Below are positions 45,703 to 55,309 of a stretch of 64,000 nucleotides of DNA, piece by piece. The stretch's first letter is position 1. The number at the start of each line of letters is the position of its first letter. Source of the DNA: UBA1737 sp964541525 (GTDB lineage Bacteria; Bacillota_I; Bacilli_A; ML615J-28; CAG-313); assembly GCA_964541525.1 (NCBI GenBank), contig CAZIQF010000009.1, positions 1-64,000 of the forward strand, in the 5' to 3' direction. A program made the position numbers and the translations under genes. Under the pieces are notes generated by a model. It was not told where the DNA came from and ran no database searches. It saw nothing but the letters and a program-made list of their open reading frames with translations.

Positions 45703-46767
45703 ATGGACATTCGCTTAGTAAATTTAACGAAAATATTTGCTGATAAAAATTCTGAGGTACGTGCTGTTGACAACCTAGACATCCACATTCCTTCAGGCAA
45801 ACTTATTGGCTTACTTGGTCCCTCAGGCTGTGGTAAATCAACAACTCTTTATATGATTGCTGGATTATTAGAACCTACGTCGGGCCAAATTTTTTTTGGA
45901 GATGAAGATGTAACTGCTTTACCTGCTGAAAAAAGAGGAATTGGTTTAGTATTCCAAAACTATGCCTTATATCCACATTTAACGGTTAGACAAAACATTA
46001 TGTTCCCACTTCAAAATATGAAGTTACCAAAAGATGTAATTAATGAAAGAACAATTAAGTATGCAAGACTTGTTGGTATTGAAGAATTGCTAGATCGTAA
46101 GCCTAAACAATTGTCAGGTGGACAACAACAACGTGTTGCGATTGCAAGAGCATTAGTTAAAGAACCAAGAGTTTTATTACTAGATGAACCTTTATCAAAT
46201 CTAGACGCAAGACTTAGACTTCAAACTCGTGAAGAAATTAGAAGAATTCAAAGAGAAACAGGAATTACAACTATTTTCGTAACTCATGACCAAGAAGAAG
46301 CAATGAGTATTTCTGATCAAATTGTTGTAATGAAATTTGGTGTTGAACAACAAACAGATGTTCCACAAAAAGTATATGACAATCCTAAAAATCAATTTGT
46401 TGCAAAATTCTTAGGTACTCCACCAATTAATATTTTCGCTGGTTATGTTCATCAAGGTGGTTTATATATTGGTGAAGATCGCATTGGTGATGCTAACGGA
46501 ATTGCTGATCAAGAAGTTAACATTGGCATTCGTCCAGAAGGTTTTGAAGTAAGTGAAAATGGGAAACTTCATATCCATGTTGAACAAATTGAACACATTG
46601 GTAGAGATATGTCAATTATTGCAACTAATCCGTTCTCTGAAAAAGATACTTTCAGATTTATTATTAACTCTGATGTTGAAGTTGAAGAAGGCCAAGATAT
46701 TTTAGTTGATGTTAAAAAACACAAATGCTTCGTCTTCCATAAAGTTACAGAAGAGAGGTTACAATAG
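45703..46767 (+). CDS. ABC transporter ATPase, MalK/UgpC family
   Basis: The 354-residue ATPase has Walker A GPSGCGKST, the Q-loop FQNYALYPH, signature LSGGQQQRVAIARAL, Walker B VLLLDEPLSNLD, the switch His in VTHDQEEA and a C-terminal TOBE domain, the MalK architecture. An upstream in-frame start (45643) is rejected because AGTAGGAGGAAAA precedes the ATG at 45703. It is the first gene of an operon with two permeases, a binding protein, a nuclease and a large lipoprotein. By family the substrate would be a sugar or glycerol-phosphate diester; the context raises nucleic-acid products as an alternative. Confidence 0.95.
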   Translation: MDIRLVNLTKIFADKNSEVRAVDNLDIHIPSGKLIGLLGPSGCGKSTTLYMIAGLLEPTSGQIFFGDEDVTALPAEKRGIGLVFQNYALYPHLTVRQNIMFPLQNMKLPKDVINERTIKYARLVGIEELLDRKPKQLSGGQQQRVAIARALVKEPRVLLLDEPLSNLDARLRLQTREEIRRIQRETGITTIFVTHDQEEAMSISDQIVVMKFGVEQQTDVPQKVYDNPKNQFVAKFLGTPPINIFAGYVHQGGLYIGEDRIGDANGIADQEVNIGIRPEGFEVSENGKLHIHVEQIEHIGRDMSIIATNPFSEKDTFRFIINSDVEVEEGQDILVDVKKHKCFVFHKVTEERLQ

Positions 46768-46769
46768 TT

Positions 46770-47732
46770 ATGGTTGAAGGCAATAAAAAGATTAATTTTG
46801 CCAGAGGGATATTGTATTTATCTCCTGCGATAATTCTTTTAGCAGTATTTACCTTTTACCCGTTAATTAAAACGTTTATCATTTCGTTTAACTTTGAATA
46901 TAATTACATGTTAAGTCGTTATGGAATATTTGCTCCATACAATCCTGATGGTTGGGGATTTCAAAACTATGTAAAAATATTCTCAGAGGGTAATCCGTTC
47001 GGTCAATTCTTGCTAAATACGATGATTATTGTGTTTGTATCGGTACCAATTTCAATCCTATTATCGTTACTAATTGCAGTTGCTTTAAACTCAATTAAAC
47101 CATTACAAAAGTTTTTACAAACAGTATTCTTCTTACCATATGTAACAAATACAATTGCTATTGGGATGGTATTTAGTATTATGTTTGAATCACATCAAGG
47201 TTTAGTAAATACTTTGTTAAACTTTATGGGACATGGTAATATTAACTGGCTTGGTGGTAATGTTAGTGCCGGTGTGTTATTTAATAGTCAATATTTCACA
47301 TCGCTAATTGTGTTACTTGTTTATATTATTTGGAACTCACTTCCATTTAAAGTATTAATTTTATTAAGTTCATTACAAAGTGTCGATAAACAATATTATC
47401 AAGCTGCACAAATTGATGGGACTTCAAAATTAAGAACTTTCATGAAAATAACTGTTCCACTTTTATCACCACAAATATTCTATTTATTAATCACTTCATT
47501 TATCGGAGCGTTTAAAGAATATACATCAGTTGTTGCGATTTTTGGTGAAAGTGCATCAAGCGTTGGTAGCCACAACAATATGGCAACCGTTGTATGGTAT
47601 ATTTATGATAAGATTTATGCTGGTGGAAAAACAATGGGATATGCTGCAGCTGGTGCCGTAATCTTATTCATAATAATTTTATTCTTCACAATGATTAATA
47701 AAATTATCGAAAAGAAGAAAGTCCATTTCTAA
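46770..47732 (+). CDS. ABC transporter permease, MalF-like
   Basis: The 320-residue protein has six transmembrane segments and a typical coupling loop YYQAAQIDGTSKLRTFMKITVPLLSP (EAA motif, about residues 209-234). Starting at an ATG 2 nt past the ATPase stop, it is translationally coupled. It forms the channel with the MalG-like permease downstream. Confidence 0.95.
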   Translation: MVEGNKKINFARGILYLSPAIILLAVFTFYPLIKTFIISFNFEYNYMLSRYGIFAPYNPDGWGFQNYVKIFSEGNPFGQFLLNTMIIVFVSVPISILLSLLIAVALNSIKPLQKFLQTVFFLPYVTNTIAIGMVFSIMFESHQGLVNTLLNFMGHGNINWLGGNVSAGVLFNSQYFTSLIVLLVYIIWNSLPFKVLILLSSLQSVDKQYYQAAQIDGTSKLRTFMKITVPLLSPQIFYLLITSFIGAFKEYTSVVAIFGESASSVGSHNNMATVVWYIYDKIYAGGKTMGYAAAGAVILFIIILFFTMINKIIEKKKVHF

Positions 47733-47745
47733 GAGGTGAATTAAT

Positions 47746-48741
47746 ATGATGATGTTTATATGTACAATAATCGTTATTTGCTTATTACTTATCTTCTACA
47801 AGAAAAAGTTATCCACAAATCAAGTTCGTGATGAAAGATTAACTGCACATACTCCAGCGAAAAAGACAGCATTTATTGGTGATACAGCAGAAGAAACAAT
47901 TCGTCGTGAAAGAGTGTTTAAAGTTATTAAATATATTGTATGCTATACATTCTTAGGAGTGCTTGCGTTATTCATGATTATTCCATTTTACTGGATGATT
48001 GCAACTTCACTAAAAACAGAAGCTGAAATTGAACTTGCTGTTCCGACTTTCTATCCACACTTATTAGCAATATCAAATTATCCTAAAGCTATTACAACTC
48101 TTAATGCTTGGCGATTAATTTACAATACTGTTGTTGTAGGTGTATGGTCAACACTTGGAACATTAGTTACAACTGTTCTTGCAGCGTTCGCCTTTTCAAG
48201 AATTGAATTTAAAGGTCGTGAACTGATATTTAATATTTTCTTAGCAACAATGATGATCCCTGGTGAAATGATGGTTATTTCAAACTATATTACCGTTAGT
48301 ACATTAGGTGGGAAAGATACTTATTGGGCAATGATTGTTCCATTCTTAATCAGTGTATATTATATTTATTTATTAAGACAAAATTTCAAACAAATTCCAA
48401 ATGAATTATATTATGCTGCTAAAGTAGATGGAACAAGTGATTTAAAATATTTATTAAAAGTTATGGTTCCAATTGCAACTCCAACATTAATTACAATTAC
48501 AATCTTAAAAATGATGGGTGCTTGGAACTCATATGTATGGCCAATGATGATTACAACAAAAGATGAAATGCGTCTAATTACAACAGGTTTAAGACAAGCA
48601 TTTACATCAAATGAAGGTCGTACAATTCAAGGGCAACAGATGGCAGCAACCACTGTTGTTACAGCTCCACTATTAATCGTCTTTATCGTATTACGTAAGT
48701 ATATTATGAGAGGCGTAAGTCGTAGTGGTATTAAAGGCTAA
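47746..48741 (+). CDS. ABC transporter permease, MalG-like
   Basis: The 331-residue protein has an additional N-terminal helix, a basic linker and a six-helix permease domain with the EAA loop ELYYAAKVDGTSDLKYLLKV (about 222-241). The end VSRSGIKG is typical of MalG-type permeases. AAGAGGTGAATTAAT precedes the ATG. A perfect DnaA box (47809-47817) occurs inside the coding sequence. Confidence 0.95.
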   Translation: MMMFICTIIVICLLLIFYKKKLSTNQVRDERLTAHTPAKKTAFIGDTAEETIRRERVFKVIKYIVCYTFLGVLALFMIIPFYWMIATSLKTEAEIELAVPTFYPHLLAISNYPKAITTLNAWRLIYNTVVVGVWSTLGTLVTTVLAAFAFSRIEFKGRELIFNIFLATMMIPGEMMVISNYITVSTLGGKDTYWAMIVPFLISVYYIYLLRQNFKQIPNELYYAAKVDGTSDLKYLLKVMVPIATPTLITITILKMMGAWNSYVWPMMITTKDEMRLITTGLRQAFTSNEGRTIQGQQMAATTVVTAPLLIVFIVLRKYIMRGVSRSGIKG

Positions 48742-48827
48742 AACTAAACAAAATAATTTATGATTAAATTATTAAGTCTTAGCAAAAATATAAAAACGAA
48801 AAAAGAAAAATCAAAAAGGAGACAAAG

Positions 48828-50264
48828 ATGAAAAAGTTTTTAACTTCAATTATTGTGTTAATTGCTGTAGTAAGTCTAGTTGCTTGTGGCGGCGGCGGGA
48901 ATGGTGGCTATAGTAGCGACATTTTAAGCCCAGATCAAATTGACACATCTAAAAAAGTTGAATTATCATTCTATCATGCAATGGGTGATAGTAATGAAAA
49001 AGTTATGCAAAGTATTGCTGATAAATTCAGTGTTGAAATGAAAAAACAATATGGTGTAGACGTTACTGTTACTTTTACAAGTCAAGGTAATTATGACACA
49101 TTAAGAAAAACAATCGCAGCAGCAATTTCAGCTGGTGATCAACCAACTATTGCTCAAACATATCCAGACCATGTTTCATTATATTTAGAAGGTGAAGCAG
49201 TTAGAGAATTAGATAGTTATGTAGAACATTCTGAATATGGACTAAAAGGATCAGAAGCTAATTCTTATGGATTCGTTGATTCATATTGGGCAGAAGGTAG
49301 AATTTATGATAAAGATAAAACTTTATATTCTATTCCATTCAATAAATCAACAGAAGTAGTTTTCTATAATATTGAATTATTTGAAAAATATGGTTGGGAA
49401 GCTCCACAAACTTGGGATGATGTAAAAGAAATTTGTGAAAACTGGAAAAACACTACTGAATATCAAAACATCGTTAAAAAAGGTACAAAAACAGCTGGTA
49501 TGGGTATTGACTCAGAAGCAAACTTCTTTATCACATTAATTCAACAATGGGGTAGTGAATACACAGGATTTGATGAAAGCGGTAAAGGTGTTTACTTATT
49601 CAATAACGATACTACAAGAGAAGCTCTTGCTTGGTTAGTAGATGAATTTAATGCTGGTAACTTAGCTAGTGCAACTCACTTTGGTACAGATTATTGCTCA
49701 GATGCATTTAAAGCTCAACAAATTCCAATGACAATCGGTTCTTCAGCTGGTGCAAGTTATAACATTAGCAGTGATGGTTCATTTACAACTGGTGTAGCTC
49801 CATATCCTCAAATGGCTGGTGCTGCAGAAGATGAAAAATTCGTTATCCAACAAGGTACAAATGTTACATTATTCAAATGTGATGACAGACAACAAGAATT
49901 ATTTGGTTGGTTATTTATTAAATTCTTAACTAATTATGAATCAGCATTACAATGGACTCTAGAAACAGCTTATTATCCAACAAGAAAAGATGTTATCGCT
50001 TCTGCTGAATATCAAGAATATGTAAGCCAAATCGTTAAAGATGCTGCTGGAAATGAAAAATATATTTATGATCCAATTAAAGAAGTATGTAATGTAGGTT
50101 TAATCGGTCAATCAGATTACTATTATACATCAGTTGCATTCCCTGGTACTGCAAAAGCTAGAGAAGAAGCTGAATTAATTATTCAAGAAATTCTATATAA
50201 CCAAACAGAATATACAATTGAAAAAGCATTAGATGATGCGATTAAAGCATTGCTTAATAACTAA
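48828..50264 (+). CDS. ABC transporter substrate-binding lipoprotein (family 1)
   Basis: The 478-residue protein has a lipoprotein signal (LVAC, Cys20) with a Gly-rich linker after it, then a family-1 solute-binding fold (VELSFYHAMGDSNEKVMQSIADKF, IPFNKSTEVVFYNIELFEKYGW, TYYPTRKDV-like end). Such proteins capture sugars or glycerol-3-phosphate compounds. The ligand here is not clear from sequence. AAAAGGAGACAAAG precedes the ATG. It lies between the permeases and a nuclease gene. Confidence 0.93.
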   Translation: MKKFLTSIIVLIAVVSLVACGGGGNGGYSSDILSPDQIDTSKKVELSFYHAMGDSNEKVMQSIADKFSVEMKKQYGVDVTVTFTSQGNYDTLRKTIAAAISAGDQPTIAQTYPDHVSLYLEGEAVRELDSYVEHSEYGLKGSEANSYGFVDSYWAEGRIYDKDKTLYSIPFNKSTEVVFYNIELFEKYGWEAPQTWDDVKEICENWKNTTEYQNIVKKGTKTAGMGIDSEANFFITLIQQWGSEYTGFDESGKGVYLFNNDTTREALAWLVDEFNAGNLASATHFGTDYCSDAFKAQQIPMTIGSSAGASYNISSDGSFTTGVAPYPQMAGAAEDEKFVIQQGTNVTLFKCDDRQQELFGWLFIKFLTNYESALQWTLETAYYPTRKDVIASAEYQEYVSQIVKDAAGNEKYIYDPIKEVCNVGLIGQSDYYYTSVAFPGTAKAREEAELIIQEILYNQTEYTIEKALDDAIKALLNN

Positions 50265-50291
50265 TAAAAATGTTAAACGAGGTTAAATAAC

Positions 50292-51641
50292 ATGTTTAAC
50301 AAAATTCTAAAATTTTGTTTAATTATTATTGCACTATTCATTATTGCAGGTTGTCAACAACCTGGTGATAATGGAGGTAACAATAATGGTGATAACAATG
50401 ATAATCAAAATACCGCTGAAAACTATGAGTATACGACTCCAGAAACTGACAAGTTAAAATTAACTGAAAGTTATGAAGGGAAAGATTTTATTCAAGATGG
50501 TATTGGCGAAGTTACAGTGACTCAATTTGTTGATGGTGATACAACAATCTTTAGAGGAAAAACTGGATCATCATTTACAGTTAGATATTTAGGTATTGAT
50601 ACTCCAGAATCAACATATCGTATTGATCCATGGGGATTTGCATCTAGTAACCATACAAAAGCACAATTAAAAAGTGCACATAAAATTGTTTTACAAGCAG
50701 AAGGAAAAAGAGTTGACAACAACGATCGTTACCTTGCTTGGGTATGGCTTATCTCTGAAGATGGCGATTCAAGATTACTTAACTTAGAACTTGCAGAACT
50801 TGCATATTGTTATGCAAAATCAGGTGATACAAGTTTAGATGCACAATTTATGAGCGCAATTTATAATGTACAAAAAGCACGTTGTCGTATTTATGGTCAA
50901 ACAGACCCTAGTTATGACTATTCAACTGAATCATTACAAATTTCATTAAAAGATTTAAGACAAACTTATGGTACTAAAGAAGCAACCCTTGCTAAAAAAG
51001 ATGTAGGTAAAAAAATTGTTGTATCAGGCGTTGTTGCAAGAATGGTTGGAAGAAATTCATGTTTCATTCAACAATATGATGAAGAGTCTGGTTTATATTA
51101 TGGTGTTTATGCATACGGAGGATATAACACACAAGCTGCATTTGCAGTAGGAAACTCAGTTGTTATCGAAGCTAAAATTGGTTATTATTCAGGTAGTTTA
51201 CAACTTACAGAAGTTAAAGCAACAGTTCATTCATGGGCACCAGAAGATAATCCAGAACAAGAAGTTAACACTTTAGAAATACAAGATGCTAGTATTATTA
51301 CGACAGAAAATACCGATTTATTCGGACGCTTAGTGAAAATTGATGACTTAACTGTTACAGGTGGTCGTGATACAGACACATCAGATGCATTTACAATTAA
51401 ATGTTCATATCAAACTGCAAGTGGAACAACACAAACAATTGATATTCGTGTCGATGCTAACGTATTATTAAAAGATGGAGCAGGGAATAGAATTACAACT
51501 TATGAATATTTTGTAGGTATGAAATTTGCTTCTCTAACTGCAGTAGTATCATACTACGATTATAATACAGAAGATGATAAATATAATGGATACATCCAAT
51601 TAATGTTAACATCAATGGATGATATCGTATTAGCTGAATAA
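50292..51641 (+). CDS. Secreted nuclease lipoprotein (SNase + OB-fold domains)
   Basis: The 449-residue protein has a lipoprotein signal (IAGC, Cys21), an Asn/Asp/Gly-rich linker and a staphylococcal-nuclease domain (about residues 65-215) with the calcium Asp in FVDGDT, Arg and Glu in VRYLGIDTPES and the second Arg in DRYLAWVW, so it should be active. The C-terminal part (about 215-449) looks like two OB-fold domains of the YhcR type (IVVSGVVARMVGRNSCFIQQ; TENTDLFGRLVKIDDLTVTG). It lies 27 nt after the binding protein, in the same operon. Similar nuclease-ABC pairs are known in mycoplasmas for nucleic-acid scavenging; that role here is inference. Confidence 0.93.
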   Translation: MFNKILKFCLIIIALFIIAGCQQPGDNGGNNNGDNNDNQNTAENYEYTTPETDKLKLTESYEGKDFIQDGIGEVTVTQFVDGDTTIFRGKTGSSFTVRYLGIDTPESTYRIDPWGFASSNHTKAQLKSAHKIVLQAEGKRVDNNDRYLAWVWLISEDGDSRLLNLELAELAYCYAKSGDTSLDAQFMSAIYNVQKARCRIYGQTDPSYDYSTESLQISLKDLRQTYGTKEATLAKKDVGKKIVVSGVVARMVGRNSCFIQQYDEESGLYYGVYAYGGYNTQAAFAVGNSVVIEAKIGYYSGSLQLTEVKATVHSWAPEDNPEQEVNTLEIQDASIITTENTDLFGRLVKIDDLTVTGGRDTDTSDAFTIKCSYQTASGTTQTIDIRVDANVLLKDGAGNRITTYEYFVGMKFASLTAVVSYYDYNTEDDKYNGYIQLMLTSMDDIVLAE

Positions 51642-51668
51642 AAAACATACAAGGAGGAATAAATTAGT

Positions 51669-54600
51669 ATGTCAATTACCAAAAATGGTAAAATCTTAGC
51701 AACATTAGTTTGCTTAATTGCCGCTGTTTTCTGCTTATTCTCATGTGCTAACGTTACGGAATCTCCTAATTTAGCAGCAAAAAAAGAAGCAGAACAAAAA
51801 GCACAAGAAGTTTTAACAAAATTAGTATGGGATGCTGAAGATAGAACAGCAATTGTTGAATCTATTTCTTTAGCAACATCAAATAAAAATTATCCAAATG
51901 TTGTAATTTCATGGGAAAGTTCAGAACCAGATGTAATTTCATCAACAGGTGCTGTAGTTCGTCCTGGATATAACGATGAAAGAGCTTATTTAGATGGTGA
52001 AAATAACCTTGTTCAAGTAACATTAACTGCAACAGTAGTTGCTTCATATACACTTTCAGATGGTGAAACTTTAACAACTGAACCTCTTTCAAAACAATTC
52101 TCATTTACAGTATTAACTTTACCAGAAACAATTGATTCAGGTGATATCAAAACTGTTAAAGCAAATGCTTGGAACTATGTATTTGAAGAAAAGAATGCTG
52201 ACAAAGCATTAGTTACAAACAATGATATCGTATATAATGTTGCAGTAAAAGGTATAGTTACTGCTAAATTAGATGATACAAAAGGTTTCGCAATTCATGA
52301 TGGTACTGAAGGTATTTATGTTTTTGCAACAAATACACATGTAAATGTTGGTGATACAGTATATGTTGTTGGTGGTATCTATTCATATTATGGAAGTCTT
52401 CAAATTGGTAAAGATGTTTCTTCAAGTGTAATTGATCCAGTTGAAGGAATGAAAATTGGTGAATATAAAGTTATAACTCCAGAAGAATGGGAAACTAGAA
52501 ATGCTCCATTAGGCGATGATGTTATTGGTTATCTTGGTGGTGAATTACTAAAGGTTAGAGGTACATTAAAAGCAATGGATGCTCCTAACGGAAGTAGTGA
52601 TGAATATTGCCTAGTAGATCCATTTACAGGTGAACAATCATGGATTTATTACAAATCTTATACAGATGAAATGCAAGCATTACTTGATGCACATTTAGAT
52701 GAGTACGTTGAATTAAAAGGTGTTTCTTACGATAGAGATACAAGATTAGTTAAAAACCAATTATTATGGGATGGCGGCTTAGAAGTATTAGAAGCCCCAG
52801 TAGTTTCTGATGAACAAAGAGTTGATGCTATCTTAAATCCAGTTGCATTAGAAGATTCATATACAGAAGATTTCGATTTACCAGTTGTTGAAAATGGTGT
52901 TTGGGAAGTTGTATCTGGTACAGGTATCGTTATTGAAAACGGTGTTGCAAAAGTAACTCAAACTAGCCAAGAACAAAAAGTTGTGTTAAAAGTTACAGTT
53001 AAAGTTGGAGAAGTAGAAAAATCAAAAGAATTCGAAATCACAATTATTGCAAAAGTTGAAGAAAAAGGACCTTGGTCAGTTGTAAGTGAATTCCAAGAAA
53101 ACGTAGCTTATAAGTTCGGTTTAGTACAAACTAACTTAGCTAAAACATTATATATCACAGGTGAAATGAATGGTTATTACTTTGCAACTACTGAAGATGT
53201 TAAACAAGCAGCTGATGTATATGTAGTAGCAGTTGAAGGTGGGTATAACTTAAAAGCAGTTAAAGCTGATGGCACAGTATCATATATTGAAATTGTTCAA
53301 AGTGGAACATATATCAATGTAAAATTCAATGAAACAGCAAGTCAAGTATGGTCATATAATGAAGAACATAATACATTCACTGCTGTAGTTGGTGAAAACA
53401 CATATTACTTAGGAACATATAAGACATATGAAACAGTAAGTGCAAGTACAATAGACAAAGCAGCAAGTTCATTTGTATGTCATTTATATGAAGGTAATGC
53501 AACAGTTGCAACTGAATTTGCAGAAGGTGTAGCTTATGCATTCGGTTTAGTACAAACTAACTTAGCTAAAACATTATATATTACAGGTGAAATGAATGGT
53601 TATTACTTTGCAACTACTGAAGATGTTAAACAAGCAGCTGATGTATATGTAGTAGCAGTTGAAGGTGGGTATAACTTAAAAGCAGTTAAAGCTGATGGCA
53701 CAGTATCATATATTGAAATTGTTCAAAGTGGAACATATATCAATGTAAAATTCAATGAAACAGCAAGTCAAGTATGGTCATATAATGAAGAACATAATAC
53801 ATTCACTGCTTTAGTTGGTGAAAACACATATTACTTAGGAACATATAAAACATATAATACAGTAAGTGCAAGTACAATTGATAAAGCAGCAAGTTCATTT
53901 GTATGTCATTTATATGATAATCCATTTGGACCAAACGCTGAAAATGGTGGTTCAACAGAACCAGAACCAGAAGAACCAAAAGAAGTCACAATCGAAGAGG
54001 CATTAAAACTGGCTGATGATACAAAAGTAATCGTTAAAGGTATCGTTGCTAGAATTGACACTGCATATAGTGAACAATTTAATAACATTTCATTAACAAT
54101 TGTAGACGCAACAGGGGCACTTTATATCTATCGTTTAGTAGGAAATTATAATCTTGGTGATGAACTAAAGATTACAGGACAAATTGGTTCATACAATGGA
54201 GCTAAGCAAGTAGCAGCAGGTGCAACAGCAGAAGTGTTATCTACTGGTAACGAAGTTCCAGCAATTCCAACAGAACCAGAACCAGAAGAACCAGAAGGTG
54301 CAGTAGTTATTTCATTTGCTGATAAAGCTAACAGAACAAGTTATTCAACTGAACAACAAGTTTGGGAACAAAATGGTATTAAAGTAACTAATAATAAATC
54401 TGGATCTACAACGGATGTTGGTGATTATGCTAATCCGGTTAGATTCTATGCGAAGTCAGAATTAATAATTGAATACACAAGTGCTGTAACAAAAATTGTT
54501 ATCAATACAGCTGGTGGTAAAGACTTTAATTCAAATTTTACAGTTGAAGGTGCAACAGTTACAGTTGTAGGTACTGTATGTACAATTGAATTTGATACTC

Positions 54601-54677
54601 CAGTTACTTCATTAACAATCGCATCATTACCTTACCAAGTACGTGTAAGTAGTATTGAAGTTTATCCTGCACAATAA
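51669..54677 (+). CDS. 1002-residue multi-domain lipoprotein with OB folds and a duplicated module
   Basis: A lipoprotein signal (LFSC, Cys26) is followed by an Ig-like domain (about 35-155), an OB-fold domain (about 175-260, VKGIVTAKLDDTKGFAIHDG), a middle region, a second Ig-like strand set (about 385-465), two nearly identical 142-residue modules (about 470-750), another OB fold (about 770-855, VIVKGIVARIDTAYSEQFNN) and a C-terminal beta-sandwich. Glu/Pro linkers separate the parts. OB folds resembling those of the neighbouring nuclease suggest extracellular nucleic-acid binding or presentation. AAGGAGGA precedes the ATG. It closes the operon. Confidence 0.85.
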   Translation: MSITKNGKILATLVCLIAAVFCLFSCANVTESPNLAAKKEAEQKAQEVLTKLVWDAEDRTAIVESISLATSNKNYPNVVISWESSEPDVISSTGAVVRPGYNDERAYLDGENNLVQVTLTATVVASYTLSDGETLTTEPLSKQFSFTVLTLPETIDSGDIKTVKANAWNYVFEEKNADKALVTNNDIVYNVAVKGIVTAKLDDTKGFAIHDGTEGIYVFATNTHVNVGDTVYVVGGIYSYYGSLQIGKDVSSSVIDPVEGMKIGEYKVITPEEWETRNAPLGDDVIGYLGGELLKVRGTLKAMDAPNGSSDEYCLVDPFTGEQSWIYYKSYTDEMQALLDAHLDEYVELKGVSYDRDTRLVKNQLLWDGGLEVLEAPVVSDEQRVDAILNPVALEDSYTEDFDLPVVENGVWEVVSGTGIVIENGVAKVTQTSQEQKVVLKVTVKVGEVEKSKEFEITIIAKVEEKGPWSVVSEFQENVAYKFGLVQTNLAKTLYITGEMNGYYFATTEDVKQAADVYVVAVEGGYNLKAVKADGTVSYIEIVQSGTYINVKFNETASQVWSYNEEHNTFTAVVGENTYYLGTYKTYETVSASTIDKAASSFVCHLYEGNATVATEFAEGVAYAFGLVQTNLAKTLYITGEMNGYYFATTEDVKQAADVYVVAVEGGYNLKAVKADGTVSYIEIVQSGTYINVKFNETASQVWSYNEEHNTFTALVGENTYYLGTYKTYNTVSASTIDKAASSFVCHLYDNPFGPNAENGGSTEPEPEEPKEVTIEEALKLADDTKVIVKGIVARIDTAYSEQFNNISLTIVDATGALYIYRLVGNYNLGDELKITGQIGSYNGAKQVAAGATAEVLSTGNEVPAIPTEPEPEEPEGAVVISFADKANRTSYSTEQQVWEQNGIKVTNNKSGSTTDVGDYANPVRFYAKSELIIEYTSAVTKIVINTAGGKDFNSNFTVEGATVTVVGTVCTIEFDTPVTSLTIASLPYQVRVSSIEVYPAQ
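53115..53916 (+). repeat. 376-bp tandem duplication inside the large lipoprotein gene
   Basis: Bases 53115-53490 repeat at 53541-53916 (offset 426 bp, 142 codons) with only about ten differences visible by eye. The copies are in frame, so the protein gains a whole extra domain. Such high DNA identity implies a recent duplication or ongoing conversion. Confidence 0.93.
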
Positions 54678-54693
54678 ACATTAAATAAAAATT

Positions 54694-54726
54694 AGACAGA
54701 TGAGATTTCTTATCTGTCTTTTTTTG
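54694..54726 (+). terminator. Terminator of the ABC/nuclease operon
   Basis: AGACAGAT (54694-54701) pairs with ATCTGTCT (54712-54719), with AGA/TCT pairing inside, followed by T7. Confidence 0.93.
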
Positions 54727-54791
54727 TGGCCAGTTATTGCTTTTCTTTTGCAATATTGTCTTAAATCATATATACTAAAGTTGGTGATGAG

Positions 54792-55223
54792 ATGAAAAAA
54801 ATCGTTTTTACAATTTTAATTTGTTTTTTTATAATTAATATAGCTAGTTGTAATAAAAAATATGAATTAACCGATAATGCAGTGTTATTAGAATATGGAA
54901 AACAACATTCTTCTAGTTTTGTTTATGATGGAGAATATTATTATCTACCCAGCAATAAAGTTGTAGTAGGGCTAGAAAATAGTAATCAAAAAGGCAAGTT
55001 CTCAATTTGCATAGCCTATTATGATAAAACTGGTAATGTGACTAATGTTACTCCCCAAAAAACATATGTATTAAAGAAAAATCAAACTGCTTCAATTGCT
55101 CTTGCAAGTGGAGAAACCGAAGGATATGAAAACGGAGAATACTACCGATATACCGAATGGAAAGAAGTAATTATGCTTTATGAAGGATATAATCTTTATG
55201 TAGATAGCTCTTATTTTGAATAA
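54792..55223 (+). CDS. Small lipoprotein of unknown function
   Basis: The 143-residue protein has a lipoprotein signal (IASC, Cys20) and a beta-rich domain of about 120 residues with no recognised family. GGTGATGAG precedes the ATG. It is flanked by terminators on both sides, so it is a single gene between the nuclease operon and the DHH genes. Confidence 0.8.
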   Translation: MKKIVFTILICFFIINIASCNKKYELTDNAVLLEYGKQHSSSFVYDGEYYYLPSNKVVVGLENSNQKGKFSICIAYYDKTGNVTNVTPQKTYVLKKNQTASIALASGETEGYENGEYYRYTEWKEVIMLYEGYNLYVDSSYFE

Positions 55224-55258
55224 AAAGAAATCATTAATTGATTTCTTTTTTCTTTCTT
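55224..55258 (+). terminator. Terminator after the small lipoprotein gene
   Basis: AAAGAAATCA (55224-55233) pairs perfectly with TGATTTCTTT (55239-55248), followed by T-rich sequence. Confidence 0.92.
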
Positions 55259-55309
55259 TGGTAAAACTGTTGATATTGTGGTATAATACAAAATAGGTGG
55301 TGAAAAACA

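Noticed and set aside
47809..47817. Perfect DnaA box TTATCCACA in the MalG-like permease gene
   Set aside because: A single box inside a coding sequence, far from the cluster, is best explained by chance or minor DnaA titration.
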